Below, piece by piece: positions 1-12,700 of a DNA stretch of 64,000 nt. Source of the DNA: Mytilus trossulus. Lineage: Eukaryota > Mollusca > Bivalvia > Mytilida > Mytilidae. Each line of letters starts with the position of its first letter. Within the stretch, counting starts at the first letter, position 1. Below the pieces are notes generated by a model. It had not been told where the DNA came from. It ran no database searches and saw nothing but the letters and a program-made list of their open reading frames with translations. Location of the stretch: the NCBI RefSeq assembly GCF_036588685.1, contig NC_086386.1, positions 5,116,117-5,180,116 on the forward strand, given 5' to 3'. The translations under genes and the position numbers were made by a program.

Positions 1-341
1 GTGAACTTTAGCAGACCGTCTGATTAACCGTTAATTTAAAGTGCTTATTTTAGTCTAAATCACATATTGTCTAGTAATATACTCGACTTTTATTCGTATG
101 TAGAAGACATGCATTTTGCAAACCTCTTCCAGTTATTAAAAGTTATGAAACTGTGTACATTTTGTTACAAATAGGTTAACTTTTTTTAATAAATGACGTA
201 TATTTATAACTTTCGATATTGAAAGAAAAGTTGCATCGTTTCAATATTATATTGTGTTTAAACACATTTTAGCGAGTATTTGAATTGTCTAGATTTCAAA
301 CTAAATCAATCAGTATATACCTGTACTTCAGGGGGCTGGAA

Positions 342-443
342 TCCTGTGTATTTTTGGGTTGTCAGGAAATCAACAACAAGGAAGCTAATTGTTCCTGTGT
401 ATTTTTGGGTTGTCAGGAAATCAACAACAAGGAAGCTAATTGT
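342..443. repeat. 51-bp tandem duplication (2 copies)
   Basis: Two head-to-tail copies of a 51-bp unit (342-392 and 393-443) appear identical by eye. Because 51 is a multiple of three, the reading frame stays open across both copies, but nothing else suggests that it is coding. Confidence 0.9.
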
Positions 444-1496
444 TCACGTGATACAAACGTCATTGATCAAAAAAAAATTACTTGTGCCTTATCAGAAATA
501 CAATAGAGTGTTATACAACTTGTGTTTATTGACGCATTGAATCTGACCCGTGAAATAAAACGGTAAGGTATTTTAACATATCTCATATCTGAACATAACT
601 TCTGAATATTTTGGTTTTCAATATCGAATATATCTGAATATATTAATTTGAAGAGCTGCTGAATTTATATAACAAATATGATAATATAATCAAAGATAAT
701 GTTTTAACCCATGATGGTTTTATATGTATGTGACTATATAATTCCATCACTATAATAAAAATTTCTACACATCATTTCGTAGTGACACATATTTTTATTA
801 AATGTAAAAAAAATTGCAGTTGTTTAAACATGTTAAATGCATATAAATATATATGTAATAATAGATTTATAATGAAGTTGAAACTGAAACTGAAAGTAGA
901 CACTTTCCAGAAACTTCAAAGTCATATTTATACAACTTACTGTGGAAAATTTCTCCCTCTACCTTGCAAACAAAAATCTTACAGGGACATTCTGCATCAT
1001 TACTTGCTTGCATCATTACTTGCTTGCTACATAGTAAATAGTGAAAAACTAAACAACAAACAACTTAACAAGTATTAAATCAAATTACTCTTTTTTAAGA
1101 TAAAAAAGTTAAATTTGGTCAGCTCCATCAAATATCTCTTTCCGAAAGCTTGAACTGTTGAATTTTATTTCATGACATGACATAAACTAGACACTCAAGA
1201 CAAAAATAGTTTTAAAAAAACGGGGGACATTAATAATACCACATAAGTCGCAGAAATTAATCACCAAAATGACCAAAAGAAAAAGTAAAAAAAAACCAAC
1301 ACTTCATATAAAATTGTACATGTACATTTCTAGAAATGCTCTATTAAGCACTAAATAACTTTGTGGTACCACCTCCTCATATAATGTTTATAAATTTGGT
1401 ATGATATATATATATATATGTTTGTATGTTTGTGTATAACAAATTTGTATTGTCTTGGTATCAATCCTGTAATTTTGGATTTTAAACCAATAAAAA

Positions 1497-1527
<31 letters not shown>
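1497..1527. repeat. (TTAC)n microsatellite
   Basis: Nearly eight uninterrupted copies of TTAC. It lies just after a stretch that reads like the tail of a dispersed repeat (ATTTTGGATTTTAAACCAAT), so it may be the variable end of a retroposon copy. Confidence 0.9.
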
Positions 1528-2230
1528 TAAAATTGAAGAACAAAATTCATGCAACTATTGAACATGTTGAATATCATTGTTGTGACTCTTATGAAATGCA
1601 GTAATAAATTATATATTCAGTGGTCTGACATCGTTAATTCGTCCTGAACATGCATGAAATATTTGCCACTGGAGGTTAAGCATCTAACAATATAAAATCA
1701 ATCAACTAACACCGTAATAACAAATCGGAATATTTGTATCGTCTAGTTTTCAGCAGAACAAACATGTTTATATGCAGATTCCCTACATCCAAAAACGAAT
1801 GTGAAAATTCAAATAGAGAAATATGTTGTATGTTGTGCCAATCGTATTTGTTTCAGCACATAGATAGTATTATTAAGACAAATATGTTACGAGTAGACAA
1901 CCCCACAGCTAAATATTGAAAAAAATATACGTACTACAGTGAAAGCTGAATGAACCCCACAATTAAGGGGTGTAATCAAGTGTTCCGAACGGATATTAAG
2001 CTAATTTTGAACAAAAAGCGGCATTCTTAGTGTTCTATGGCAAGTATAAATCTGGTGATTAGAGATAAGTTAATATTGTTTAATCGTTGTTGTGCCAAAC
2101 TAGTGTATCAGTTTCATTTATAGTAATTTATTACGATGCATTTGTTGTTGATTATATATATATTATCCTTGAATTTTGTAGGATCGACATTAAAATAAGA
2201 TGATAGTTGAAACTGAAAACTAAAATAGAG

Positions 2231-5200
2231 ATGGCGAATAGTTATGAAACTATATCTGATACTTTGTTGGTGGCGGCCATTGATTTTGGTACGACCTTTT
2301 CTGGGTATGCGTTTGCCTTTAAAAGTGACTACAAGGAAGATCCTCTGAAGATATCCGGGTTTACATGGACATTAGGTTCTCAGGCAGGACTTTCTCTCAA
2401 GACCCCAACATGTGTATTGTTTAATCCCAGAGGTGAATTTGATTCATTTGGAGCAGAGGCCGAGGAAAAGTATACAGCACTTGCAGAAAGTGAGGATCAT
2501 CAAAGTTGGTACTTTTTCAGCAGGTTTAAAATGCAGTTGTACAAAAATCATGTACGTATTTAAACTTTGTTAGTGTTGTATGTTTTTTAAGTTTAGTTCT
2601 TTTATATGTTTAGGAGTTTAGTATGAAGTCCACATTTCTGTTAAGGGGCCAGATAAAGTCCACCTCCGGGAGCGTGATTTACTCGCTGTGTTGAAGACAT
2701 ATTGGTGGCTTTCGGTAGCAGTTTTATTTTACTCTTTGGTCGTATTGTTGTCTCTTTGACACATTCCCCATTTCAATTTCCATTGTCTATTTTATTTTTA
2801 TACTTTATGGAGCCGACCAACCAGGACCAAAACGCCTAAACTGGATTTGTCGGTTGGTACAAATAGTGGGAACGACTTCACCTTTACCGTTACCTGATCC
2901 CTAATCTCAACCCTAATTAGAATAAGCCATACGTTGCACAACTGAACTTGTTCTTGTTTTGACAATACGTTACCAATATGGATCATATTATGACTGCTGC
3001 TAAATATATTGCAATAAACAACAAACAATGAATTAAAATTTGAGAAATTAATATTTAAAAAAAAAGCTTTTCTAATATTTTTTTAATGGGTTTTTTATTA
3101 AATTATTGTGTATTTTTCATATTTTGTAAACAGTATGACCATATAATAAAGCCTTAAACCAATATCTAAATGAACAAAAACATGTGCACATTTTCAACCT
3201 AATGAATTTGGATTAATATAACACTAGCAATTAATATAAGTACCTGGTATTTTTATTGTAGGAAATACCACGTAATCTTACAATAGAGGACGACCAAGGG
3301 AAACATCTGGAAGCTATAAAAGTCATTTCAAAGAGTATCAACTACCTACGGGGACATTTAATGGAACAAATAGTAAAGAGAGATATCCAGATAAAAAAGA
3401 CGGAGATCACATGGGTTCTTACCGTGCCTGCTATCTGGTCTGATCCAGCCAAACAGTTTATGAGGGAAGCTGCTGTAGAGGTACGTTCTTATTTGTGACG
3501 TGGTCATTGATTGCTACTTGTCAATTAAAAGTTGTAAAAATGATCGATATAGCATATTCATAAATTTTAAATTCTGGCCAATTAATAAAATTTGTATACG
3601 TCAAATCAAGTCTGTCGACAATTTCAGGATGGACGATCGAAATAATTGGTAATGACGTTGCACGGTTTCCGAAACCGATTGAACTTTTTGTTTTGTTTTT
3701 GTGTATATGTTGAACCTCTTACTAGTATCATGTTAAAATAGAACACAATCACCAAAACAGTATTCTAATTGTGGAAATGTATTTCATTTGCAGGGAGGCA
3801 TCCCCAACAGCCAATTGATGTTAGCCTTGGAACCAGAAGCTGCTTCTATATACTGCAAACATCTTCCTACTGAACGTTTAGATTCTGGTGGGAAATCAGC
3901 ACTGGGAGCGTTCTCACCAGGCACAAAATATCTTATACTTGATGCTGGGGGTATGTATAGTTTGAAAGCGTTTCAAAAAGGGGACAGTGTATGGGACAAG
4001 CGGTTCCCCCATAGAGAAGTTATTTTCAGTGTACATCCGTCGAGTTGAACGAGGTGTCAAAATACGAAACCGAGCAACCCTCTATACACGTATTAGTTTC
4101 ATAATCCACTAGTTAAAACCAGACGATCTCGAGAGTCTTGGCTAATAGATTGTAGATTTTTAACACCCAGTGACAAGTTTGTCATGCATGTTCAAGACGA
4201 CCGAGTAAGAGTCTTGAAACATACAGGTACATGAAACGGAGCGTCGTCATATCCATGTATTAAGCGAAGCACTGATGTATACTTTTGGGGTTTGAGCTTT
4301 GTTCAAAGAAACTTTATCCACGAAATTAGTTATAACACTATTTAATTGCTTAATATACTAGTTTCAAAATCTATATTGATGTTTTTCTTCACAGGTGGCA
4401 CAGTTGATATTACTGTACAGGAAGTACAAACTGATGGATCTATTAAACAACTGTATATGGCCAACGGGGGTGACTGGGGAGGAACTAAAGTGGACCAGGC
4501 GTTTGATGAATACATGATGGAGCTGGCAGGACCTGCGACTGTTTACAAATTTCGGGATGAAGATAAAGCTGGACACTTGGATCTTTGCAGAGAATTCGAA
4601 ATCAAAAAGCGTAACATCCAACCAGATCAAACGTCGAAAGTGACATTCAGAGTTCCTAGTACTTTAAGCGAAATATTCAAAAGGGAAGAAGGTACTGATT
4701 TTAAACAGTCGGTGTCCTCATCTAAGCGAGTAACATGGGTGGGTGACAAACTGCGTGTTGATGCAGCTTTGGCGCAAGGATTTTTCGATTCAACCTGTCA
4801 ACATATTGTGCAGCATTTGAAAGGCATATTTAAAGAAGAAAAAGTAAGAGGAACAGATACAATACTAATGGTTGGTGGGTTTTCCGATTCTCCAATGCTT
4901 CGAAAAGCTGTTGAAGTAAGCTTTCCAGATAAAAATATAATTATTCCACACGAGGCTGGTTTAGCAGTTTTGAAAGGAGCGGTTCAATACGGTTATGAAC
5001 CAAGAATTATATCTACCCGGGTTTGTAAGTTTACATACGGAGTTCGGACAAACTCCAGGTTCAAGGAGGGTGTTGATCCCGAAAGCAAGCGAAAAATGGT
5101 AGAAGGAAAAGCCAGGTGTAAAGATTCTTTTAGTAAACATGTTGAAATTGAACAAGCTGTTCATATCAATGAAGCAACGGAAGAAAAAATGTATTATCCG

Positions 5201-5446
5201 TTGCATTCTAAACAGACAAGTATGCTTATATCCATTTATACCTCCACAGATAAGAAGCCCCGGTACACGGATGACCCCTCATGTGCCTATCTAGGAGAAC
5301 TCACTGTACAGATGCCAGACACCCGTAGAGGAAAGGATCGTGAGGTATCAGTTCAGCTTACTTTCGGAGGTACAGAAATAGAAGTGAAGGCCACAAATAC
5401 AGGAACTGGGGAAGAAACTAAAGCAATTCTTAATTTCCTGCGTTAG
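2231..5446 (+). CDS. HSPA12-like atypical Hsp70, gene 1 (4 coding exons)
   Basis: Exons are 2231-2551, 3262-3480, 3794-3950 and 4395-5446, encoding 582 aa. The introns are GT-AG in phases 0, 0 and 1. The Hsp70/actin-fold ATPase signatures are all visible: phosphate-1 loop IDFGTT at residues 17-22, HSPA12-type WVLTVPAIWSDPAKQFMREAA at the end of exon 2, ALEPEAASIYC in exon 3, phosphate-2 DAGGGT from residue 230 (glycine 233 is split by intron 3), and adenosine motif LMVGGFSDSPML in exon 4. No classical substrate-binding domain or EEVD tail is present, as is usual for HSPA12. Human HSPA12A, at about 675 aa, is longer. The start is ATG at 2231; the frame is open further upstream but without an ATG. 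A 3' splice site at 2180-2181 implies a 5' non-coding exon. Introns 2 and 3 show nothing notable. The gene appears intact. The client and pathway are unknown. Confidence 0.92.
2605..2790 (+). repeat. Dispersed repeat E in intron 1 of gene 1
   Basis: It carries the hallmark TCTTTGACACATTCCCCATT preceded by a block on the pattern 'cctccgggagcg...gaagacatattggtgg'. Related copies lie near 22190-22268 and 40045-40255. It reads like the 3' tail of a widely dispersed mussel retroelement, but no terminal structure is visible. The rest of intron 1 (2791-3261) shows nothing I can name. Confidence 0.65.
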
Positions 5447-6395
5447 ACAAATTACTGTGATATTTAAGAATATTGAAGTTGTGATGAACGTTATAATTTT
5501 GACAAGGAACTCGTTGTACATTTTAATCATTCAACCGTGATTATGTCTAAATATTAAATATATGCTTATTGATTTTAGTTGTTTACATTTCCTAATTCTT
5601 CAACTTCTCAGAAACTGTAAAGGATTTATCTAGAACAGTCAAATACATGTGTTACCGGATTACCAATCAACATCTCTTAATTTTATCTAGTGAACGCAAG
5701 TTGCGTAGAAGAACGTACAGTTTAACAATGCAATAAAAAAACAATCTTAAACTGTATAATGTCTGTATTGAAGATGACAAAACCATAGGCACATCCTAAA
5801 TCAACAAATCGTTCATCAAAGCATTAACTAAAAACACGTATACAAGTAAAAGATACTCTTTAAGGTTTCTGTCTAAACCGTCGAACTTCACAAAGTTATC
5901 GAAAAACAAAATCAGCCAAAATTATGCATGTATAAATAGCTATACTATATATTCAGATCAGTACAATAACAAAGGGGTGTTGTTGAAAAGTAAAAAAACA
6001 TGTTCAAAGTAAACGCTGCATCCCTGACTGCATGTCTTCATCTTGGCACGTTGTAGCAATGTGATATTGATGTTTAATACAAAAAAGGGAACCAATTCAA
6101 TTTAACATGACATTTCCTAATTTATAGAAGATTAAAATGTTATAATAAATAAACTTGAAACAATAAGTCCATCTTGATTACGTGTTACAGGGTTGACAAA
6201 GTGTATGCACACATTTTCCATCAACTTCTTCTACGACTTAAAGAGTTATTTATTACTGTAAGCCAGTGTTGTATTGATCAACAAGTTTTGATTGGACAAG
6301 AGATTTCAAAAATTCTGTTTTAATATGTATCTGATTATTCCATATACTAGTATATGTAAGACCGCATTCAACCAAAATTGGACTTAAGAGTAAAA
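5447..6395. other. 3' flank of gene 1, nothing recognised
   Basis: AT-rich sequence with no coding exon. A possible polyadenylation signal AATAAA lies at 5732-5737, about 285 nt after the stop codon of gene 1. This is weak, because such hexamers are frequent in AT-rich DNA. Confidence 0.4.
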
Positions 6396-6399
6396 TAAA

Positions 6400-6640
6400 A
6401 TAATTCCAAGCTCCAAGGCAACTCAGATTGAAAGTCCCTTTCATATCAAATGGCCAAAAGCTCAAACAGGCTTAACGAATGGAAAACAGCAGCTGTTCTA
6501 TTCCTGACTCGGTACAGCCATTGTTTTGTGTAGATAGTTGTGGATTAAAAACCATGGAAGTATTTTATTGAATATAATACTTCCATGATTAAACCTAGTT
6601 TTGTAGCTAGCCAAACCTCTCACTTATATTACAGTACCAT
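6400..6640 (+). repeat. Dispersed repeat B, degenerate copy
   Basis: It matches the pattern of a family seen again at 7585-7830, 28195-28440, 33554-33658, 42480-42606 (reverse), 44415-44640 and 46875-46975. The family hallmark is GACTTGGTACAGGCATTTTC, followed by a 'gtagaaaatggtggatta' block. This is one of the more diverged copies. Confidence 0.5.
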
Positions 6641-7062
6641 ACAATAAAAATTAAATTGACAATAATGTGTGAACAAAATAATCAAAACAAAGACATGTCC
6701 GGTAAAAATGTCAAAATAGGGGTACAGAACCCATTTAAATTAACTCTGGTGAAGTTGTACCATCAGTCTACATTAAATATATTAGATAATGTATTTTCCG
6801 TTGAAAGAGTATATCACGACACAATCATTTATTAATGTAAATTTTATATAAAAGCGACCGATTTCCTAGTTAACAATGTTTGGAGTACTTTATTTGTACC
6901 ACATACAAGAATACCTGATGGTTTAAATGCCTTTGATGCTGTCTTTTTATTTTACAAAAAAAACAAGATAAATGTGTGATATTTGATAAAATTTGTTTTC
7001 GACAAAAAAACATGATAACATTTTTATGTGTAAAATTGTTGAAAAAATTTAGTTTGTAATAT

Positions 7063-7500
7063 AATCATATTCAAAACAGTGTGTCCTGGCCATTGATTGA
7101 CGACCTAAATTATCCAATTAACTGTGACAGATTGGGTGAACGTTTGTCGGTTACAATCACTGCTCACTATGTACTTGTTAAAGACACTGAATCTGTGGGG
7201 TCACCAAAGGTTCTCAACACCTAAATAAAGCAATTCGAAAAACGAATCCGGAATAATACGATGTGTTGATTTATACCAATAATATAAATCAAAACATAAA
7301 GGTTATTCCTGAATAATTTTTCGAATTATTTTATTATTAAAGGCGTTAAGAACCTTTGGTGACCCCACAGTTTAAATTCTATAATAAGTAAGAAGTGAGC
7401 AATGGTCGTTATAGACAAACGTTCACCTAATCTGTCCCAGTCAATGGGATAATTTAGGTCGTCAATCAATGGCCAGGACCACACTGTTTTGAATATGATT
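7063..7500. mobile_element. 438-bp foldback (inverted-repeat) element
   Basis: The first 180 or so bases (from 7063) reappear in reverse complement up to 7500. Both termini read AATCATATTCAAAACAGTGT from the outside, with arms roughly 180 bp long around a 75-bp centre. The arms differ by scattered changes, so it is not a fresh insertion. No transposase is encoded, and I see no clear target-site duplication. It is best called a MITE-like or foldback element in the convergent intergenic space between genes 1 and 2. Confidence 0.85.
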
Positions 7501-7584
7501 CTAAGACAATTCCATTTAAAGGCTTTTATATTCCACCCTTGAGAGTGAAATAATTAAATGAATCTTTGTTTGGCATACAAAAGA

Positions 7585-7830
7585 GGACGTTACTAAAAGT
7601 AAAATCACACAAAAATACTGAACTCCGAAGATTCAAAACGGAAAAAAAATAGTCAAATGACAATATCAAAAGCTCAAACACATCAAACGAATGAATAACA
7701 ATTGTCATATATATACCTGACTTGATACAGGCATTTTCTGATGTAGAAAATTGTGGATTGTACCTGGTTTAATAACTCTCACTTGCATGACAGTTGCATT
7801 AAATTCCAAATATTTTGTCAACGATGTGTG
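7585..7830 (+). repeat. Dispersed repeat B
   Basis: It has the same order of blocks as the copies at 28195 and 44415: 'aaaatcacaaaaatactgaac', then 'caaatgacaaaatcaaaag', the GACTTG(G/A)TACAGGCATTTTC core, and 'gtagaaaatggtggatt'. It lies directly after the foldback element. Confidence 0.65.
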
Positions 7831-9054
7831 AACAAAACAAACAGACATACATGTAATACTAGTAAGTAATACATTAAACAAAAATGTCCACATGATGGTA
7901 TGATAATGATTGGTGTATTATATTTCTGCAAATTTCCTAAAATTTTGATTTTCCTCATGGTAAATGTATTCTTCGATTCCCCAAAACATGCATACTACTT
8001 TTCACAATTCAATTGGTCAGTTCTTTTTCATTTACATAAGGGAAATAAATGTATAATTATACATTAAACCAAGATGTGGATTTAGTATGAGTGTGCCAAT
8101 AAGTTATCGCCTCTTAATTCTTATCAAATGAATTATAATGCAAATTCCGAAATAAACAGTTGGCGGCCAATCCTATCCTTGGACAGTGATGCAACAGAAC
8201 AAACAAAGGACTGTACAAAACAATGAACAAACAACGCATATGATCAACAACCCATTCAATTAAAAGATCCTGAATTGGGACAGGCACATATAGAATATTG
8301 CGGGGTTGAACATGTTAGCGGATGTCGAACTTTTTCCCTAACCTGTGACGTTCCTGATGATAAGTTAAGTTCCACTGACCAAATCACTTATCAGTGATCA
8401 CTACAAAGATCACATAATTCATGTTTTTGTATCTCTAATACGTCCGAGTTTAAGTAGGTTTCTAATTTTTTTTTATCTTGAAAAACTCACACAAATAAAA
8501 GGGTTACTGGTCCTACATTTTTATGCATAATGTATTAACACTCCGTACGATTGGGAGCTTGACTATATTTATATTACAATACATATAGACTTTTCTCATT
8601 TACTGTGATTAGGTTCCTGTCTGCATGACATTTACTACGTCTTAATAGCATATTCTTAACTTCATATTTTTATTACACAATAATATAGATTTGAGATGTA
8701 AAGCCTTAAATTTTACACCTACCTACAGCAGAGATAAATAAAAGATCTAAATGTAAAAGTGAGTTTAAGATAATTAGTTCTCTGTACTATGAAACAAATG
8801 GTTGTCTTTCCTGGTACCATAGTGTTTAGACTATCAAAATCCATGTCCAGAACAAAATAGACATAGACCATTTATGACACTCTATTACATACAGCCATAC
8901 AAAAGCATTTATGAATTTAAAGAGAGAAAGTAATAAATCTTTCGTGGCAAACAAATGTACCATTGACTCGATCTGTGATTTTTTTCTCATTTGAGGACAC
9001 GATCTGGTGAAGTGGATGTTAACATGCATATCAATTATATCATCATTCTATATA
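7831..9054. other. Intergenic, nothing recognised
   Basis: AT-rich DNA between convergent genes 1 and 2. No coding exon, RNA gene or obvious repeat structure was found by eye. Confidence 0.4.
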
Positions 9055-9297
9055 TTTAAAATGTTTGCAAAAGTATGAATTATTCAAAATTCTAAGGATT
9101 TTCTTATCCCAGGCACAAATGACCTTAGTCGTATTTGGCACAACTTTTTGGACTTTTGGGTGCTCAATGCTTTTCAACTTTAAATGTTTTTTTGCATCCT
9201 AATCATTTTTATCTGAGCGTCACTGATGAGTCTTATGTAAACGAAACGTGAGTCTAGCGTATCAAATTATAAACCTGGTATCTTTGATAACTATTAA
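9055..9297 (-). repeat. Dispersed repeat A (reverse orientation)
   Basis: A diverged, partial copy of family A in reverse orientation. It has the reverse complement of the CCAGACGCGCGTTTCGTC region and of the 'agactcatcagtgacgctcag' block, and ends at the 'ttatcaaaggtaccagg' edge. Other copies are at 28619, 30103, 32779, 34063, 36275 and 42702. Confidence 0.75.
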
Positions 9298-9777
9298 TAC
9301 CTCTATGTTAGGCAACTAGAGCCAGATGTTTATTTCCTCTCGAGATTCGACTTACAATGAAATATGTGTGTGTGCAGCTATAGCATAGAAACCTGAGAAA
9401 ACCCCAAATCTCTTTGGTTCTACTGTAGAGCAGAATGGCAGGCTATATGTAAAATGATCATCATATTGACATAGTTATTCACTTTTATCTCAGGACTTGA
9501 AATATACAAAATCGTGTTTCTCGTTTGAATTTCGCAGGTGGGATTTAATCGGTCAATACAAGGACGCAAATTTCCAATTTAGAGTAACTTACTATATGTA
9601 TGTTGAATACAAATATATGAATACATGTATTTTCCTTATATATAGAGCTGAAACCTTTATTCTTGCAATTACATCAAGTATAACTATCAAATGTATGTGA
9701 ATAAAATCAAGGCATAACTAACAGTGTTATATGTACAATGTTTGAATAAGCATTTTATGAGTGCACCCGTTTAGCAC
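9298..9777. other. 3' flank of gene 2, nothing recognised
   Basis: Lies immediately downstream of the gene 2 stop codon (reading on the minus strand). The 3' UTR should be here. No further feature is visible. Confidence 0.35.
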
Positions 9778-12700
9778 TCAACGAAGGAAATTAAGTTTAG
9801 CTATAGTTTCTTCTCCTGTTCCCTTATTAGTGGCTTTTACTTCTATTTCTGTCCCACCAAAGGTAAGTTGAACTGATATCTTTCGATTTTTGCCTCCTCG
9901 TGTATCGCTCATGTTGACAGTAAGCTCTCCAAGATATCTACACGACGGATCATCCGTGTAACGTGGATCTTTCTCAGTTGAAGTGTAAATTGACACACCC
10001 ATGGCAGTTTGGTCAGCATACAATGTGCCATAGACATGTTCTTCGAAGGCTTCATTTATATCGACAGCCTGTCCTATTTCAACATGCCTGCTAAAACAAT
10101 CGTTGCATTTAGATGTTCCGTCAACAACAAATTTCTTACTCTCGGGATCACCTTTTGTAAAGTTTCTACTTACTTTCACACCGTAAGTAAATTTGCAAAT
10201 ACGCGTAGATATAATTCTCGGTTCGTATCCATACTGTACTGCCCCTTTTAACACAGCTAAACCAGACTCCTGGGGAATAATGATAGTTTTCCCGGGAAAT
10301 CCCTTTTCCACTGCATCCCTCAACATTGGAGACTCTGAGAATCCACCAACCATAAGAATTGTGTTGGTGCCTCTAACTTTCGCCTCGTCAAATATACCCT
10401 TTAAATGTTGGATTATATGTTGACATGCGTTATCAAAGAAACCTCTGGCTACATCTGGATCAACCCGTAGTTTATCCCCAACCCATCGTACTTTCTTTGA
10501 CGACGCCAACGATTCTCGGAAATTGGTTCCCTTATCCCTCTCAAATATTTCACTTAAAGTGATAGGCACTTTAAACGTAACTTTTGATGTCTGATCTGGT
10601 TTAATTTGACGCTTCTTAATTTCAATTTCTCTACACAAATCTAGGTGACCAGCTTTATCTTCATCACGGAACTTGTATATTGTCTCAGGTCCAGCAAGCT
10701 CCATCAAATATTCTTCAAACGCCTGGTCGACTTTCGTTCCTCCCCAATCACCGCCATTGGCCATGTACAGTTGTTTTATGGTTCCATCAGTTTGTACTTC
10801 CTGTACAGTGATATCAACTGTGCCACCTGTAAATGAAATTCAATGCCTTTTAATCAATAATTATAGAACTGGTTATAATAGAATTTTAGTTAATAATCAT
10901 AATCACAATGGTATACGTTCAGTACTATGGTTCATTAAAAAATCGAGACATTATTTGGTCCCTTACATTGCAAAATTGGTTACCTTATGCTTCCTTAACA
11001 TTTATGTTAATCCTATTATGAATAAAAATGAGCAGGTAAATATAATATGAACACATCAGTGCAGTAAAGTCACTAGTTTATGTTACTATGATGTTCGAAA
11101 CAAGTTGAAATTACTTATTAGACATATACTGGCCATTTCACTCATAGGTCTTGTTTTAAACATATTTCAACATGAGAAGTTTTAAATGTACCAAAACATG
11201 TTTTTTAAATGTATCAAAATGAGACTATCTACACCGTTTTTACTGTTTTGTACTAAATGTAAGAAATTAAAGCCCCAATACAAATAAGTAAAATAAAATT
11301 TAGAGAAATATAAAAAAAACTTTTTGTCTTATGAACATCTCAAGGATATATATTGATAATTTAATCAATACTATATTTTTTTTATCTTTTACCTAGTTGT
11401 AGTTATCCTAAAGATTCATTTATATGAGGCACCTGAGATCACTCCTGGTTTTTGGTGGGGTTCGTGTTGTTTATTCTTTAGTTTTTTATGTTGTGTCATG
11501 TGTACTATTGTTTGTCTGTTTGTCTTTTTCATTTTTAGCCTTGGCGTTGTCAGTTTATTTTAGATTATTTTATGAGTTTGACTGTCCCTTCGGTATCTTT
11601 CGTTTTTAATTTTAATTTTTTAAATATCCACAATGTACCTCCAGCATCAAGTATAAGATATTTGGTCCCTGGTGAGAACGCTCCCAGGGCAGAATTTGCC
11701 CCTGCTGCCAAACGTTCCACGGGAAGATGTTTGCAATAAATTGAAGCAGCTTCTGGTTCCAAGGCTAACATCAATTGACTGTTTGGAATTCCTCCCTGTA
11801 AACATATGATTTGATATGGAATTATAAATATCAAAATCGTTTATTGAGGAGTTATGGAACGCCGTAGCTGCCTTATGTGTACTTGTTTTTAGATACGCTT
11901 ATACTTTTCAATATATGCACATAGTTTTTCTATATATGCACATACTTTTTCTCTATATGCACATAGTTTACTTTATATGCACATAGTTTACTTTATATGC
12001 ACATAGTTTTTCTATATATGCACATAGTTTTCCTATATATGCACATAGTTTAACTATATATGCACATACTTTTTCTCTATACGCACATACTTGTTCTCTA
12101 TATGCACATAATTTACTTTATATGCACATAGTTTTTCTCTATATGCACATCTGTTACTTATTCGTTTTTAATGCGCGGAGTATACGGTTGCACTTTGAAT
12201 TAAATCGTTTTTCAATTGTGTTCATGTCTCTGGTGGTAACAATGTGTTCTTACAGATGAAATGGCCCTATAAGCGCGATTGCAACCGTTCCAGTGCTCGG
12301 TTAATACCCTGTTAATTATTCACTTATAATACGTTTGTTGTACGTTGCACCTTTTAAAAACAAATTAAATTGTGCCCATGTCTCTTGGTGTAACAATGTG
12401 TTCTTAGAGATGAAATGACCCTATTAGCGCGCATGTACCCGTTCCAGCGCTCGGCTAATACTCTGTTACCTATTCTTTAATTATTCGCGTATAATACATT
12501 TGTTTATACGTTGCACCTGTTAGGAAAGGATTTTCAATTGTGTTCATGTCTCTGATGGTATAAACAATGTGTTCTTAAAGAGGAAATAACCCTATTAGCG
12601 CGTATGTACCCGTTTCCAGCGCTCGGCTAATACCCGGTTACCTATCTGATACTTATTCGCTTATAATACGTTTGTTGTACGTTGCACCTTTTAGAAAAGG

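Larger units (their letters stand above)
1..2181. other. Upstream flank of HSPA12 gene 1, no gene seen
   Basis: AT-rich DNA in which I find no convincing coding exon. The short open frames have neither a recognisable domain nor splice context. It contains a 51-bp tandem duplication and a TTAC microsatellite, listed separately. The promoter and non-coding first exon of gene 1 are probably here, because a 3' splice site (TTTTGTAG) ends at 2181, 49 nt before the start codon. I cannot place a TATA box or transcription start with confidence. Confidence 0.5.

Noticed and set aside
280-540. 86-codon open frame over the 51-bp duplication
   Set aside because: Length is produced by the in-frame tandem copy; no domain, no splice context, low-complexity wording.
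1531-1560. Possible heat-shock element upstream of gene 1 (GAA and TTC blocks)
   Set aside because: Spacing does not fit nGAAnnTTCnnGAAn; no convincing element was seen upstream of the other copies either.
4364-5206. Minus-strand open frames within exon 4 of gene 1 (and similar ones in genes 2, 3 and 5)
   Set aside because: Antisense shadows of a conserved coding exon.
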